DNA of 64,000 nt from Nocardia acididurans (lineage in GTDB: Bacteria; Actinomycetota; Actinomycetes; Mycobacteriales; Mycobacteriaceae). Positions 52,939-61,228 of the stretch are shown here, one piece after another. The stretch is from the NCBI RefSeq assembly GCF_016741815.1, contig NZ_JAERRJ010000005.1, forward strand, positions 372,001 to 436,000. Direction: 5' to 3'. Position 1 is the first letter of the stretch. Each line of letters opens with the position of its first letter. The notes under the pieces were generated by a model. That model was not told the origin of the DNA. It did not search any database and saw only the letters and a list, made by a program, of their open reading frames with translations. The position numbers were made by a program, and so were the translations under genes.

Positions 52939-54111
52939 ATGTCGCAAAACGCAATTCGCAACAGGGCGGTGATCGCCGGCATCGGTGCCGTCACCGGCTA
53001 CGGATGGGGCCGGGAGGCTCTGTGGGACGGCCTGCTCAGCGGAAAACCCGCCGCCAAGCTACATCCTGGCTACGGTCCCGGGCAGGATCAGGACTGGTGG
53101 GCCGCCCTGATCCCGGACGACGGCGGCGCACCCGGCGACACCGGCAGCAAGTTCCTGCGCGCCCTGCTCGCCTCGACCCGTGAAGCCGTCGCCGACGCCC
53201 GCGCGCGCAGCTGGCAGCCCGGCCGCACCGTCGGCCTCATCCACGCCGTCGTGCTCGGCGACGCCTACGACTGGACCGACTTCCACCGCAACGGCCACTG
53301 GACCCGGCGCAGCCGCGAATACCTCCCGCTGCTGCCCTCCACCCCGATCTCACTGGTCATGCAGGAGAACGGTTTCCACGGCCCCACCATGAACGTCACC
53401 TCCGCGTGCAGCTCCGCCAACGCCGCCCTCATCACCGCCAAGATGTGGCTGGACCACGGCTTCGCCGACGATGTCGTGTGCGTGGCCACCGACCTGACCT
53501 GCGCCCCCGAACAGGTCGACTACTTCGCGCGGATGGGCGCGGCCGTGGTCGACGCCGACCCGCTCGACGCCTGCCGCCCCTTCCAGGAGGGCAGCCGCGG
53601 CTTCGGCTTCGGGGAGGCGTCGGCGGCCTTCGTCGTCTCCCGCGACGCCGGGCACCCATACGCCGGCGTCCTCGGCGGGGCCATGACCAATGACGCGCAC
53701 CATGTCATCTCGGTGGATCCCGGCCACGAACGCGTCCTCGACTGCGTGCAGCGCGCCCTCACCCTGTCCGGCGTCACCGCCGACGAGGTGCGCTACTACA
53801 ACACGCACGGCCCCGGCACCCAGCAGTGCACCGAGGCCGAATTGTCGGTCCACGAGCATATTTTCGGCGGACGCCCGCACCTGTACGCGCTCAAACCACT
53901 GGCGGGGCACTGCCAGGCGGCGTCGGCGGCCGTGGAGGTGGCCGCGGCGGCGCTCGGCTACGAACGCGGCGTCCTCCCGTCCGCCCCTATCGTGGCGCAG
54001 GCGCATCCGAATCTGCTCGACGGCGCAACGCCTTTCGAGGGCGGCCTGACGCTCAAGGTCTCACTCGGCATGGGCGGCAACAACTCCGCCGTGATGCTCG
54101 GCGCGGCCTGA
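52939..54111 (+). CDS. Beta-ketoacyl synthase (KAS I/II-type)
   Basis: 390 residues from the ATG at 52939, GGAG upstream. A decarboxylating condensing enzyme with an intact Cys-His-His set: Cys157 in VTSACSSANAAL, His290 in YYNTHGPGTQQCTEAE, and Lys319/His324 in YALKPLAGHCQAASAA. GFGFGEASAAFVV and the GMGGNNSAVML end are typical. The Cys motif and CxQAAS segment differ from housekeeping FabF, so it is a specialised enzyme of the inserted cluster. It is convergent with the P450 gene, 20 bp apart. Confidence 0.9.
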   Translation: MSQNAIRNRAVIAGIGAVTGYGWGREALWDGLLSGKPAAKLHPGYGPGQDQDWWAALIPDDGGAPGDTGSKFLRALLASTREAVADARARSWQPGRTVGLIHAVVLGDAYDWTDFHRNGHWTRRSREYLPLLPSTPISLVMQENGFHGPTMNVTSACSSANAALITAKMWLDHGFADDVVCVATDLTCAPEQVDYFARMGAAVVDADPLDACRPFQEGSRGFGFGEASAAFVVSRDAGHPYAGVLGGAMTNDAHHVISVDPGHERVLDCVQRALTLSGVTADEVRYYNTHGPGTQQCTEAELSVHEHIFGGRPHLYALKPLAGHCQAASAAVEVAAAALGYERGVLPSAPIVAQAHPNLLDGATPFEGGLTLKVSLGMGGNNSAVMLGAA

Positions 54112-54131
54112 TCCGCCCCGGCGGCAGGGTG

Positions 54132-55349
54132 TCACCCGGCCAGGCGGATCCGCAGGGTTTCGTAGGTCGGGATGAAAACCTTTCGGCGGTAACGCCGTTC
54201 GACGACCTCGAACGGTCTGCCCGCCGCCGTGAGCGCGTCCAGCAGCCCGGTCAGCTCCGAATGCACCAGCTGCGCACCGAGACACAGGTGCCTGCCGCCG
54301 CCGAACCAGAGCTGCCGGGTCTGCGCGACATAGTCGCGGTGCACCCGGAAATCGCCGACGGCATTGGTGATCGACCAGGTCAGGATCTTGACGTGCTCCC
54401 CCGCCCGCAGCTGCCGCCCGGCCACCTCCACATCGGCGGTGACGGAACGCCCGACCAGGTACGCGGGACTGGTGACGCGCAGGGCCTCCCGCACCGCGTC
54501 CGGGAGGCGCTCCGGCGCGGCCAGCAACGCGTGCTGTTCACCGCTGTCGTGCAGTAGGGCGACCATCCGGGTCATGGCGCTGGCCAGGGTGTCGGTCCCG
54601 GCGACCGCCATGAGAATGGCCAGGCCGGAGGCGTGCTGGAGGGGCAGCCCGAGTTCGCGGCAGCGGCCGAGGGTGGTGTTCGCGTCCGCGCGCTCGTAGG
54701 CGGCCGGGACCGAGATCGCGAGTTTCCCGGCCAGGGTGCGCGCCCGCGCGACGGCCACCGGGTCGAGCGTAGTGGAGGCCATGGTGCCCATGGCCAGGTT
54801 CACCAGTTCCTCCACGTGGTCGAAGAGGATCCGGAAGGGCTCGTCCGGATCGTCGCCGTGGTCGGCGAGTTCGAAGACGGCCGCGATATCGGCGGGCGTC
54901 ATGCCGACCAGATCGGAGACGCTGCGGCCCACCAGGACCCGCGCCCGCTCGGCGATGTCGACGGTGCGGCCCGCGTCCAGGTCGACGGTGAGCTGCTGCA
55001 GCGCGTCTCCGATGACCCGGTGCACCAGGTCGTCGGTGTGCTTGGCGGCGAACAGGTCTCGCACCCGGGTGCGGAGTTCGGTGTGGCCGGGCCCCTCGAA
55101 GAGGTCCTCCACCCACTCCCCGACCACCTGCGCCCACCAGTGCCCGGCCGCGCCCTCGGAGACGATGCTGAAGTGCGCGCTGTCGTTGTAGATCTGCCGG
55201 GCGACGAGGGGGTCGGCGACGAACCAGCCGAGTTTCGGGATCTTGCGGATCGGCCGGGCGGCGCGGCCCGCGAGCAGCAGGGCGGGCAGCCAGGGTTGTC
55301 CGGCGGCGAGCAGGGCGAGTTCGTGGCGGGCGGCGGGGTTCAGGAACAT
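54132..55349 (-). CDS. Cytochrome P450
   Basis: 405 residues from the ATG at 55349 with GGAG 5 nt upstream; the longer frame to 55382 has no such site and runs up to the operator. I-helix AVAGTDTLAS (248-257), ExxR in EALR (288-291) and the heme loop WFGGGRHLCLGAQL with Cys356 as thiolate ligand. A soluble bacterial class I P450, needing a ferredoxin from elsewhere; none is adjacent. It probably hydroxylates or desaturates the cluster product. Divergent from the KAS III gene. Confidence 0.93.
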   Translation of the reverse strand: MFLNPAARHELALLAAGQPWLPALLLAGRAARPIRKIPKLGWFVADPLVARQIYNDSAHFSIVSEGAAGHWWAQVVGEWVEDLFEGPGHTELRTRVRDLFAAKHTDDLVHRVIGDALQQLTVDLDAGRTVDIAERARVLVGRSVSDLVGMTPADIAAVFELADHGDDPDEPFRILFDHVEELVNLAMGTMASTTLDPVAVARARTLAGKLAISVPAAYERADANTTLGRCRELGLPLQHASGLAILMAVAGTDTLASAMTRMVALLHDSGEQHALLAAPERLPDAVREALRVTSPAYLVGRSVTADVEVAGRQLRAGEHVKILTWSITNAVGDFRVHRDYVAQTRQLWFGGGRHLCLGAQLVHSELTGLLDALTAAGRPFEVVERRYRRKVFIPTYETLRIRLAG

Positions 55350-55388
55350 CGGGACTCCAGCGCTATCGGTGTTGCGCTGCAATGTAGT

Positions 55389-55411
55389 TCAGCTCACACA
55401 GTGTGAACTGA
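55389..55411. promoter_or_regulatory. 23-bp dyad operator in the divergent P450/KAS III promoter
   Basis: Arms TCAGCTCACAC (55389-55399) and GTGTGAACTGA (55401-55411) around a central A, 10 of 11 positions paired. The inner core TCACAC/GTGTGA is perfect. It lies 40 bp upstream of the P450 start and 74 bp upstream of the KAS III start, able to control both directions. No regulator gene is adjacent. Confidence 0.75.
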
Positions 55412-55484
55412 GTATTTTTCACTACAGGAATTTGGGCACTGCTACGGTCACCGCAACCGGGGGGCCGCTTGGAGAGTAGTGCAC

Positions 55485-56534
55485 ATGGTTCGACCACGTA
55501 TCGAAGCGCTGGGATCATATCTGCCCGGTAAGGAAGTCTCGACCGACGAGCTGCTCGCACAGCTCGCCATCGAATCGCCCATCGACCTGGAACGCGTCAG
55601 CGGGGTGAAACACCGCCGCCGCTGCGACATGGACGAGCACGGACAGCCCGAGGACTCGTTCACCGTGGCGCTCGCCGCCGCCCGCACGGCCCTCGCCGGA
55701 TCCCGCTACGACGCCACGGATCTGGACATCGTCATCTCCTGCTCCATCACCCGCATCCGCGGCGAGGAATTCTGGGTGGAACCGTCCTTCGCCCTCGCAC
55801 TGCGCAATGAACTCGGCGCGCACAGGGCCGTCCACTTCGACGTGTCGAATGCCTGCGCCGGCATGCTGACCGGAGTTCTGGTGCTGGACCGCATGATTCG
55901 TGCGGGAATCGTGAAACGCGGGCTCGTGGTGTCCGGGGAATACATCACGCCCATCGCCGATACCGCGGTACGGGAGATGTCGGAGAAATACGATCCGCAG
56001 TTCGCGTCGCTGACCGTCGGCGACGGCGCGGCCGCCGTACTACTCGACGACCAGGGCACCGACAGCGAGGGCATCGACTACATCGAGTTGAATACCAGCG
56101 CCGCGTTCGCGCAGCTCTGCCTGGGCATGCCCAGTGACCGCAGCAGCGGAATCGCGCTGTACACCGATAATCGCGCCATGCACAACGAGTCCCGGTATCT
56201 GCTGTGGACCACCCGCCAGCGCGACTTCCTCGCCGAACGCGGCAGCGACTTCACCACCGAGGGCTACGACCATATGATCCATCATCAATTCAGCGGCCCC
56301 GCAGTGGAATTGATCAACAAGATAGCGGAACGGGAATTCGACGCCGCCATGCCGCCCTCCTCGGCCGTGCTGGAGCGATACGGCAACACCGCATCCACCT
56401 CGCATTTCGTGGTATTGCACGACGCGGTGAAACAACAGCGGATAGGTTCCGGAGCGAAAGTACTGATGGTGCCCGCCGCCTCCGGTGTCGTAGCCGGGTT
56501 TCTGTCGGTGACTCTCGGCGAACTGCGGGTGTGA
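55485..56534 (+). CDS. 3-oxoacyl-ACP synthase III-like (OleA/KAS III) enzyme, catalytic
   Basis: 349 residues from the ATG at 55485, GGAGAG 8 nt upstream. The KAS III triad is complete: Cys124 (FDVSNACAGMLTG), His267 (MIHHQFSG) and Asn301 (YGNTASTSHF). SLTVGDGAAAVLL is family-typical. A Glu-Pro pair (VEPSFALAL, Glu99) sits where I recall the OleA-type catalytic base. The enzyme should condense acyl thioesters; whether it acts like FabH or by OleA-type head-to-head Claisen condensation cannot be decided by eye. First gene of a four-gene run. Confidence 0.88.
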   Translation: MVRPRIEALGSYLPGKEVSTDELLAQLAIESPIDLERVSGVKHRRRCDMDEHGQPEDSFTVALAAARTALAGSRYDATDLDIVISCSITRIRGEEFWVEPSFALALRNELGAHRAVHFDVSNACAGMLTGVLVLDRMIRAGIVKRGLVVSGEYITPIADTAVREMSEKYDPQFASLTVGDGAAAVLLDDQGTDSEGIDYIELNTSAAFAQLCLGMPSDRSSGIALYTDNRAMHNESRYLLWTTRQRDFLAERGSDFTTEGYDHMIHHQFSGPAVELINKIAEREFDAAMPPSSAVLERYGNTASTSHFVVLHDAVKQQRIGSGAKVLMVPAASGVVAGFLSVTLGELRV

Positions 56535-56539
56535 GGCAT

Positions 56540-57418
56540 ATGGGAATCGTCATTTCGGCCGTAGCCGTGGAAACCGGCGGAGGCTCTTCCATCGAACAGG
56601 CCGCAGCGGCCACCCGGCGCGCCATCGCGGAAGCGGGCGCGACCCCCGAACAGATCGACGCGCTCATCAACACCGGCGTCTACCGGGACTGGAACATGGT
56701 GGAACCGGCCATGTCCGCGCTCATCCAGCAGCAGGCCGGTATCGGACTCGAATACCGCACCGGCGATACGCCGTGCCTGTCCTTCGACCTCATGAACGGG
56801 GCCTCCGGCGTGCTCAACGCCGTGCAGGTGAGCCAGGCGCTGCTGGAAGCGCCGACCGTGCACCGGGTGGTGGTCGTCTCCGGCGACGCGCATCCCTCGA
56901 AATCGACCGCGCCGCAACGCGGTTTCCCGATCAAGCCGGTCGGGGCGGCGCTCGTGCTGGAGAAGCGCGACGGACCCGCCGGGTTCGGCGCACTGCACGT
57001 CAGCGCGACGGACGGGCGCACCACCGCGGCCGGATTCGTGCGGCTGCCGGATATGGGAGTCACCGGACGCTCCAGCATCATCGTCGACCGCTCCACCGAC
57101 ACGGTGGACGAACTGCTGCACCACGCGGCGAGCGCGGCGAGCGAAGCGCTCGACGTCGCGGATGCGGCTCCGGAGCGAATCGTGCTGCTGTGCAACAGGT
57201 CCACCCCGGACTTCCCGCAGCTGCTCGCGCAACGCCTCGGGCTGCCCGCCACCGCCATCTGCACCGACGACACCGAGGGCGACGCACACACCTCGGCGCT
57301 GCCCGCCGCCTATCTGGCGGCCCGCGACAACGGACGACTCGACGACGCCGACCTGGCGCTGTTCGTCGCCGCCGGAGCCGGACCCTCGGCCTCGGCCATC
57401 GCCTACCGACTACCGTGA
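56540..57418 (+). CDS. KAS III-like protein lacking the catalytic triad (putative partner subunit)
   Basis: 292 residues, thiolase-fold homologue shorter than its upstream neighbour. The nucleophile position reads FDLMNGASG, with Ala88 aligned to Cys. The His region reads LLCNRSTPDF and the Asn region EGDAHTSAL (Asp248), so no canonical triad remains. The Glu-Pro pair (NMVEPAMSAL, Glu55) is kept. Paired active and inactive KAS III-like subunits are known (PqsC/PqsB) and paired OleA-like proteins occur in nocardiolactone synthesis, so a heterodimer with the upstream enzyme is the likeliest role. It starts 5 bp after the previous stop. Confidence 0.8.
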   Translation: MGIVISAVAVETGGGSSIEQAAAATRRAIAEAGATPEQIDALINTGVYRDWNMVEPAMSALIQQQAGIGLEYRTGDTPCLSFDLMNGASGVLNAVQVSQALLEAPTVHRVVVVSGDAHPSKSTAPQRGFPIKPVGAALVLEKRDGPAGFGALHVSATDGRTTAAGFVRLPDMGVTGRSSIIVDRSTDTVDELLHHAASAASEALDVADAAPERIVLLCNRSTPDFPQLLAQRLGLPATAICTDDTEGDAHTSALPAAYLAARDNGRLDDADLALFVAAGAGPSASAIAYRLP

Positions 57419-57441
57419 GCCCACACCGGGAGACCCCCATC

Positions 57442-58194
57442 GTGACCAGCCTCTGGGTGATCGTGCCCGCCTACAACGAGGAGCAGGGCATCACCGCCAC
57501 CTTGGAAGCCCTGGCCGCACAGCACGATCCGAACTTCACCCTCGTCATCGTCGACAACGACTCCACCGACGCCACCCCGAAGATGGTGCGCGCCTTCGCC
57601 GACGCGCACCCGGCCATGCGCATCGAGGTGATCACCGAACAGCGCAAGGGCACCGGCGCGGCCGCCGACACCGGCATGCGGCACGCCATCGCCGCCGGGG
57701 CACAGCGACTGGCCCGCACCGACGCCGACTGCCTGCCCGCACCCGACTGGACCACCCGCATCCACGCCGCCTTCGACTCCGGACTGCGCCTGGTGAGCGG
57801 GCAGCTCGTCCCCCGCACCGACGAGGACGTGCGCTGGATCGACCGCCAGATCATCAGGGCCGCACTGGAAATCGCCTCCACCTTCGGAAAGTTCCGGCCC
57901 GGCAACCAGGATCCGCGCTACCTCGGGCCGTACGTCATGACCCCCGGCTGCAATATGGCCATCACCGCCGAACTGTACGAGGCGGCAGGCGGATTCCCGC
58001 GCACCGCCATCGAGGAACTGCACGAGGACCGCGCCCTGGTGAACGCCGTCCGCATGCTCACCACCGACTACGGCCTGCGCCGCGATGTGCGCGTCTACGG
58101 GTCCAACCGCCGCGTGCGCGCCTGGGGCGTGCGCCGCACGCTGGAGTGGTACGCCGACCACCGGTACAAGCCCGAGCAGGTGGATATCCGGTGA
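57442..58194 (+). CDS. Family 2 glycosyltransferase
   Basis: 250 residues from the GTG at 57442 with GGGAGA about 8 nt upstream; a GTG at 57415 overlapping the previous stop is the alternative. GT-A fold: WVIVPAYNEEQGITATLEAL, VIVDNDSTDATPKM, the RTDADCLPAPDW metal motif, PGCNMAITAELYEAAGGFPR and an ED acid in IEELHEDRAL. No membrane helix, so a cytosolic inverting transferase using an NDP-sugar. In this cluster it may glycosylate a hydroxylated lipid. Confidence 0.88.
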   Translation: MTSLWVIVPAYNEEQGITATLEALAAQHDPNFTLVIVDNDSTDATPKMVRAFADAHPAMRIEVITEQRKGTGAAADTGMRHAIAAGAQRLARTDADCLPAPDWTTRIHAAFDSGLRLVSGQLVPRTDEDVRWIDRQIIRAALEIASTFGKFRPGNQDPRYLGPYVMTPGCNMAITAELYEAAGGFPRTAIEELHEDRALVNAVRMLTTDYGLRRDVRVYGSNRRVRAWGVRRTLEWYADHRYKPEQVDIR

Positions 58195-59750
58195 GCGATG
58201 GAGGCGGTGTGGATTCCGGGCAAAAGCAGGCGCTCGCCGCCGACTTTCTCGAACTGCTCCGAGAACGGGCTCGGCTACAGCCCGACGCGCCCGCGCTCGG
58301 CATGGTCGGCGCGGCCCCGCTCACGTACGCGGAGCTCACCGACCGCATCGCCGGGGTGGCGAACCGGCTGCACGACAGTGGTTTCCGGCCCGGAGATCGG
58401 CTGCTGTTCTCCATCCGGCCGTGCGTGGACGCGGTGGTGCTGGTGTTCGGCACCATCGCGGCGGGCGGCACCATCGTGTTCGTGGATCCGGGGGTCGGGC
58501 CGGAGCTGTTCGCGAAGCGGATCGGACTCGTCCAACCCGCCTGGGCGGCAACGGAATCCCTGCTGTATCTGCTGAGCGGGCCGCTGCACCGGATCGGGCG
58601 CGCACTCGGGCTGTCGCTGCCCGCGTTCGGGCGGCTGCCGGTTCGCCACATCCACAGCGGATGGCGTTTGCCCGGAACACCTTCCGGTTCCATCCCGGTT
58701 CGGCAACTGCTGCGGCACGAGCGTTCCCAGGGAACGGCGACGACCATCGCCGACCCGGAGGCCGAAGCGTTGATCGTATTCACCTCGGGCACCACTGCCG
58801 CACCGAAAGCCGTTGTGCACACGCGCGGTTCGCTCGGCGCGGGGCTGGCGGCCATGGCCGGGCGGACCACGCTCGGACCGGACGCGCACCTGTGCACCGA
58901 ACAACTGATGATGGGGCTGCCCGCGTTGATGGCGGGCGCGCGGTGGTCCATGCCGCGATATCCCCGGTTCGGTACCCATATCGACCCGATCGGATTCGCC
59001 CGCGCGCTGGACGACGCCACCCATGCCTTCTTCACGCCCGCCGATCTGGCGGTGGTGCTCACCGCCCTGGAGGAAGGCCGGCTGCGGCCGCCCGGGCGAC
59101 TGCGGGAGATCTCGCTCGGCGGCGCACCCGTGACCACCGCCCTGCTGCGGCGAGCCCGCGCCGCACTACCGGACAGCGAATTCCTCGCCATCTACGGCAT
59201 GACTGAAATCCTGCCCGTGGCAATGACTTCCGGCTCCGCGAAACTCGCCTTCGCCGGTGCGGGCGATCCACTCGGCCCACCGGTGCCCGGCGTGCGCGCC
59301 CGCATCGCCGAAGACGGCGAACTCATCCTCTCCGGACCCAATCTGTGCAGCGGATATCTCGGCGAACCCGCACTGCGCGAAATCGCCACCGGCGACCTCG
59401 CCCGGTTCGAGGGCGACACCGTGATTCTCATGGGCCGCAAGAAGGACATGATGATTCGCGGGAAGACCAACATCTACCCCGGCCTCTACGAACCCGCCAT
59501 CGCCGGTATCGAGGGCGTGCGGCAGGCCGTCATGGTCGGTCTCCCTGACGAAGTCGGTGACGAGCGGATCGTGCTCGCGGTGGTCGCCGAACCGGGCAGC
59601 ACCGATATCGTGGCCCGGCTGCGCCGCGAATTGCCCGGCGTCATGGACATTTCCGCGCTCCCCGACGATATCGTCGTGGTCGCGGAGATCCCGGTCAGCG
59701 GCCGGACCCGCAAACCCGATCGGGCCGCGTTGCGCGGCGCGCTCGCCTGA
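58191..59750 (+). CDS. OleC-like adenylate-forming enzyme
   Basis: 519 residues from the GTG at 58191 (GTGA overlap with the previous stop). ANL motifs: VFTSGTTAAPKAVVH (196-210), YGMTEILPVA, TGDLARFEGD, GRKKDMMIRGKTNI and the C-terminal Lys near SGRTRKPDR. An early VDPGVG motif (98-103) and the following AWAATESLLYLLSGP insertion resemble OleC, the enzyme converting beta-hydroxy acids to beta-lactones, more than ordinary fatty acyl-CoA ligases. The distinction from a long-chain acyl-AMP/CoA ligase needs phylogeny. Confidence 0.85.
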   Translation: MSDGGGVDSGQKQALAADFLELLRERARLQPDAPALGMVGAAPLTYAELTDRIAGVANRLHDSGFRPGDRLLFSIRPCVDAVVLVFGTIAAGGTIVFVDPGVGPELFAKRIGLVQPAWAATESLLYLLSGPLHRIGRALGLSLPAFGRLPVRHIHSGWRLPGTPSGSIPVRQLLRHERSQGTATTIADPEAEALIVFTSGTTAAPKAVVHTRGSLGAGLAAMAGRTTLGPDAHLCTEQLMMGLPALMAGARWSMPRYPRFGTHIDPIGFARALDDATHAFFTPADLAVVLTALEEGRLRPPGRLREISLGGAPVTTALLRRARAALPDSEFLAIYGMTEILPVAMTSGSAKLAFAGAGDPLGPPVPGVRARIAEDGELILSGPNLCSGYLGEPALREIATGDLARFEGDTVILMGRKKDMMIRGKTNIYPGLYEPAIAGIEGVRQAVMVGLPDEVGDERIVLAVVAEPGSTDIVARLRRELPGVMDISALPDDIVVVAEIPVSGRTRKPDRAALRGALA

Positions 59751-59781
59751 TCACCGCGACGGCGCTCGGCGCGCCGGTCGG

Positions 59782-61128
59782 TCACGCCCAGGATTCCGGG
59801 CGGTCCTCCAGTCGCGCCAGCACCCGGTCCGCGAAGGCTTCCGCCTCGCCGGCCGACAGCACGCCGTCCACGTAGCAGAATCCGAGCGCCATTTCGTCGT
59901 GCGCGGTCACCACCGCGACCGTCAGTCCGCTGACACACGAATTCGACGCGCCGAAGGTGAGATCCGAGATCTGCCAGGATCCCACCGCCACCGGGAACTC
60001 CACCCGGCCCAGATTGGTGACCGACACATTCCAGGTGGCGCGCCGATCCACCATCTCGATGGTCTTGCGCGCGGATTCCATGGTCTTGGGCGTCCCGTAC
60101 CGCATCCCGGACATGGTGGCCAGATGCCGCCGCTGCTTCACGCCGCGATCCAGCTGCTGCTTCACCGACCGCGCCGCCTTCCACAGCGACTCGGCCGGGC
60201 CGAATTTCACGAAGCCCGCGAGAACCGGTGCGTAGATGCCGATTTCGTCGGCGTCCGGGGCGGGGTCGAGTTCGTCGCGGAAGTCGACGGGCGAGCCGAT
60301 GCCCGCCACGCCCGGCGCGCCCGGATTCACGGTGTCGCCGATGGCCAGCGCCACCGCGCCCGCCAGCGCGCCGTGCACCGACACCTCGGACTTCTTGCAG
60401 TCCTCGACCAGAGCGCGCAGCCGTGCGCCGTCGAGCACCCGGTGCACGACCCGGGTGCGGCGTTCCTCCAGCGGCACCACCGACATCTCGCCGAGCCGCC
60501 GTGGTTTGCGCAGCCGGCCGGACACCTGATCGGTGAGGGTGAGGTAGGCGTACCGCCAGAACCCGCGCGCGCCCTGCGGGATCAGATCGTCCGCGGGCGG
60601 GACGGGGGCCCGCTTGGCCACCGGCTCCGCATCCGGTTCCGCCGCAGCGTATTCCACCAGTTTGCGCAGCACCGCCATGAGCGAGCGACCGTCCGCGATC
60701 ACATGTGAGATCGTCAGGATGATGTCGTGGTATTCACCGGAGGTGTCCTCGCGGCTCACCACGTCGATGATGCGGGCCAGGCCCTCACCCACCTCGAACG
60801 GTGTCGCCATCTCCGAGTTGAGCGCGTGCAGCCACGCCCCCGACGCGCGCGCGGGCAGCCGGAACACCGGAATCTCCGGATCCGGCACCGGCGCGATCTC
60901 CGGGTTGCTGCCGTGCATGTCCCGCACACCCGAACGCAGCAGCGGGTACTCGTCCAGCAGGGCGTCGGCGGCGCGTTCCAGCTGCCGTAACGTCACCCGC
61001 CCGTGAATGCGTACTCGCCCACTGCAATTCGAGGGCGAGATGTTGTCGATGAGCCAGAACCAGCGTTCCGAGGGGCTCAGCGGACGTGTGTCCTGCATTG
61101 CCGCCGAAACCGACCAACCCGCAACCAC
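59782..61128 (-). CDS. PapA/condensation-domain-like acyltransferase
   Basis: 448 residues from the GTG at 61128 with GGAGAGG 7 nt upstream; an ATG at 61098 is a second choice. Condensation-superfamily fold: LSPSERWFWLIDNISPSNCS at the N-terminus and the catalytic HxxxDG in TISHVIADGRSL (His142, Asp146), with Ser replacing the first His of HHxxxDG. The second half contains VNPGAPGVAGIGSPVDFR and TNLGRVEFP near the usual DFGWG position. Polyketide-associated proteins such as PapA5 acylate lipid hydroxyls, a fitting last step. Convergent with the ligase gene. Confidence 0.83.
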   Translation of the reverse strand: MVAGWSVSAAMQDTRPLSPSERWFWLIDNISPSNCSGRVRIHGRVTLRQLERAADALLDEYPLLRSGVRDMHGSNPEIAPVPDPEIPVFRLPARASGAWLHALNSEMATPFEVGEGLARIIDVVSREDTSGEYHDIILTISHVIADGRSLMAVLRKLVEYAAAEPDAEPVAKRAPVPPADDLIPQGARGFWRYAYLTLTDQVSGRLRKPRRLGEMSVVPLEERRTRVVHRVLDGARLRALVEDCKKSEVSVHGALAGAVALAIGDTVNPGAPGVAGIGSPVDFRDELDPAPDADEIGIYAPVLAGFVKFGPAESLWKAARSVKQQLDRGVKQRRHLATMSGMRYGTPKTMESARKTIEMVDRRATWNVSVTNLGRVEFPVAVGSWQISDLTFGASNSCVSGLTVAVVTAHDEMALGFCYVDGVLSAGEAEAFADRVLARLEDRPESWA

Positions 61129-61158
61129 CAACCGACCTCTCCGCCACTAGTCCACTCG

Positions 61159-61190
61159 CCGCAAACGATAACCCGATCATCGGTTTGCGG
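61159..61190 (-). terminator. Hairpin downstream of the L,D-transpeptidase gene
   Basis: CCGCAAAC (61159-61166) / GTTTGCGG (61183-61190) plus an inner GAT/ATC pairing. It is a candidate terminator for the L,D-transpeptidase gene and marks the right edge of the inserted cluster. Confidence 0.6.
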
Positions 61191-61228
61191 TCGGGGGAAG
61201 TCCGACTTCGGTGCTGTGACAGCGTGTG

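Noticed and set aside
55485..59750. A complete nocardiolactone or Ole-type olefin cluster
   Set aside because: Only an OleA-like pair and an OleC-like enzyme are seen. OleD-type reductase and OleB-type hydrolase genes are absent, and P450, glycosyltransferase, ketosynthase and acyltransferase are extra.
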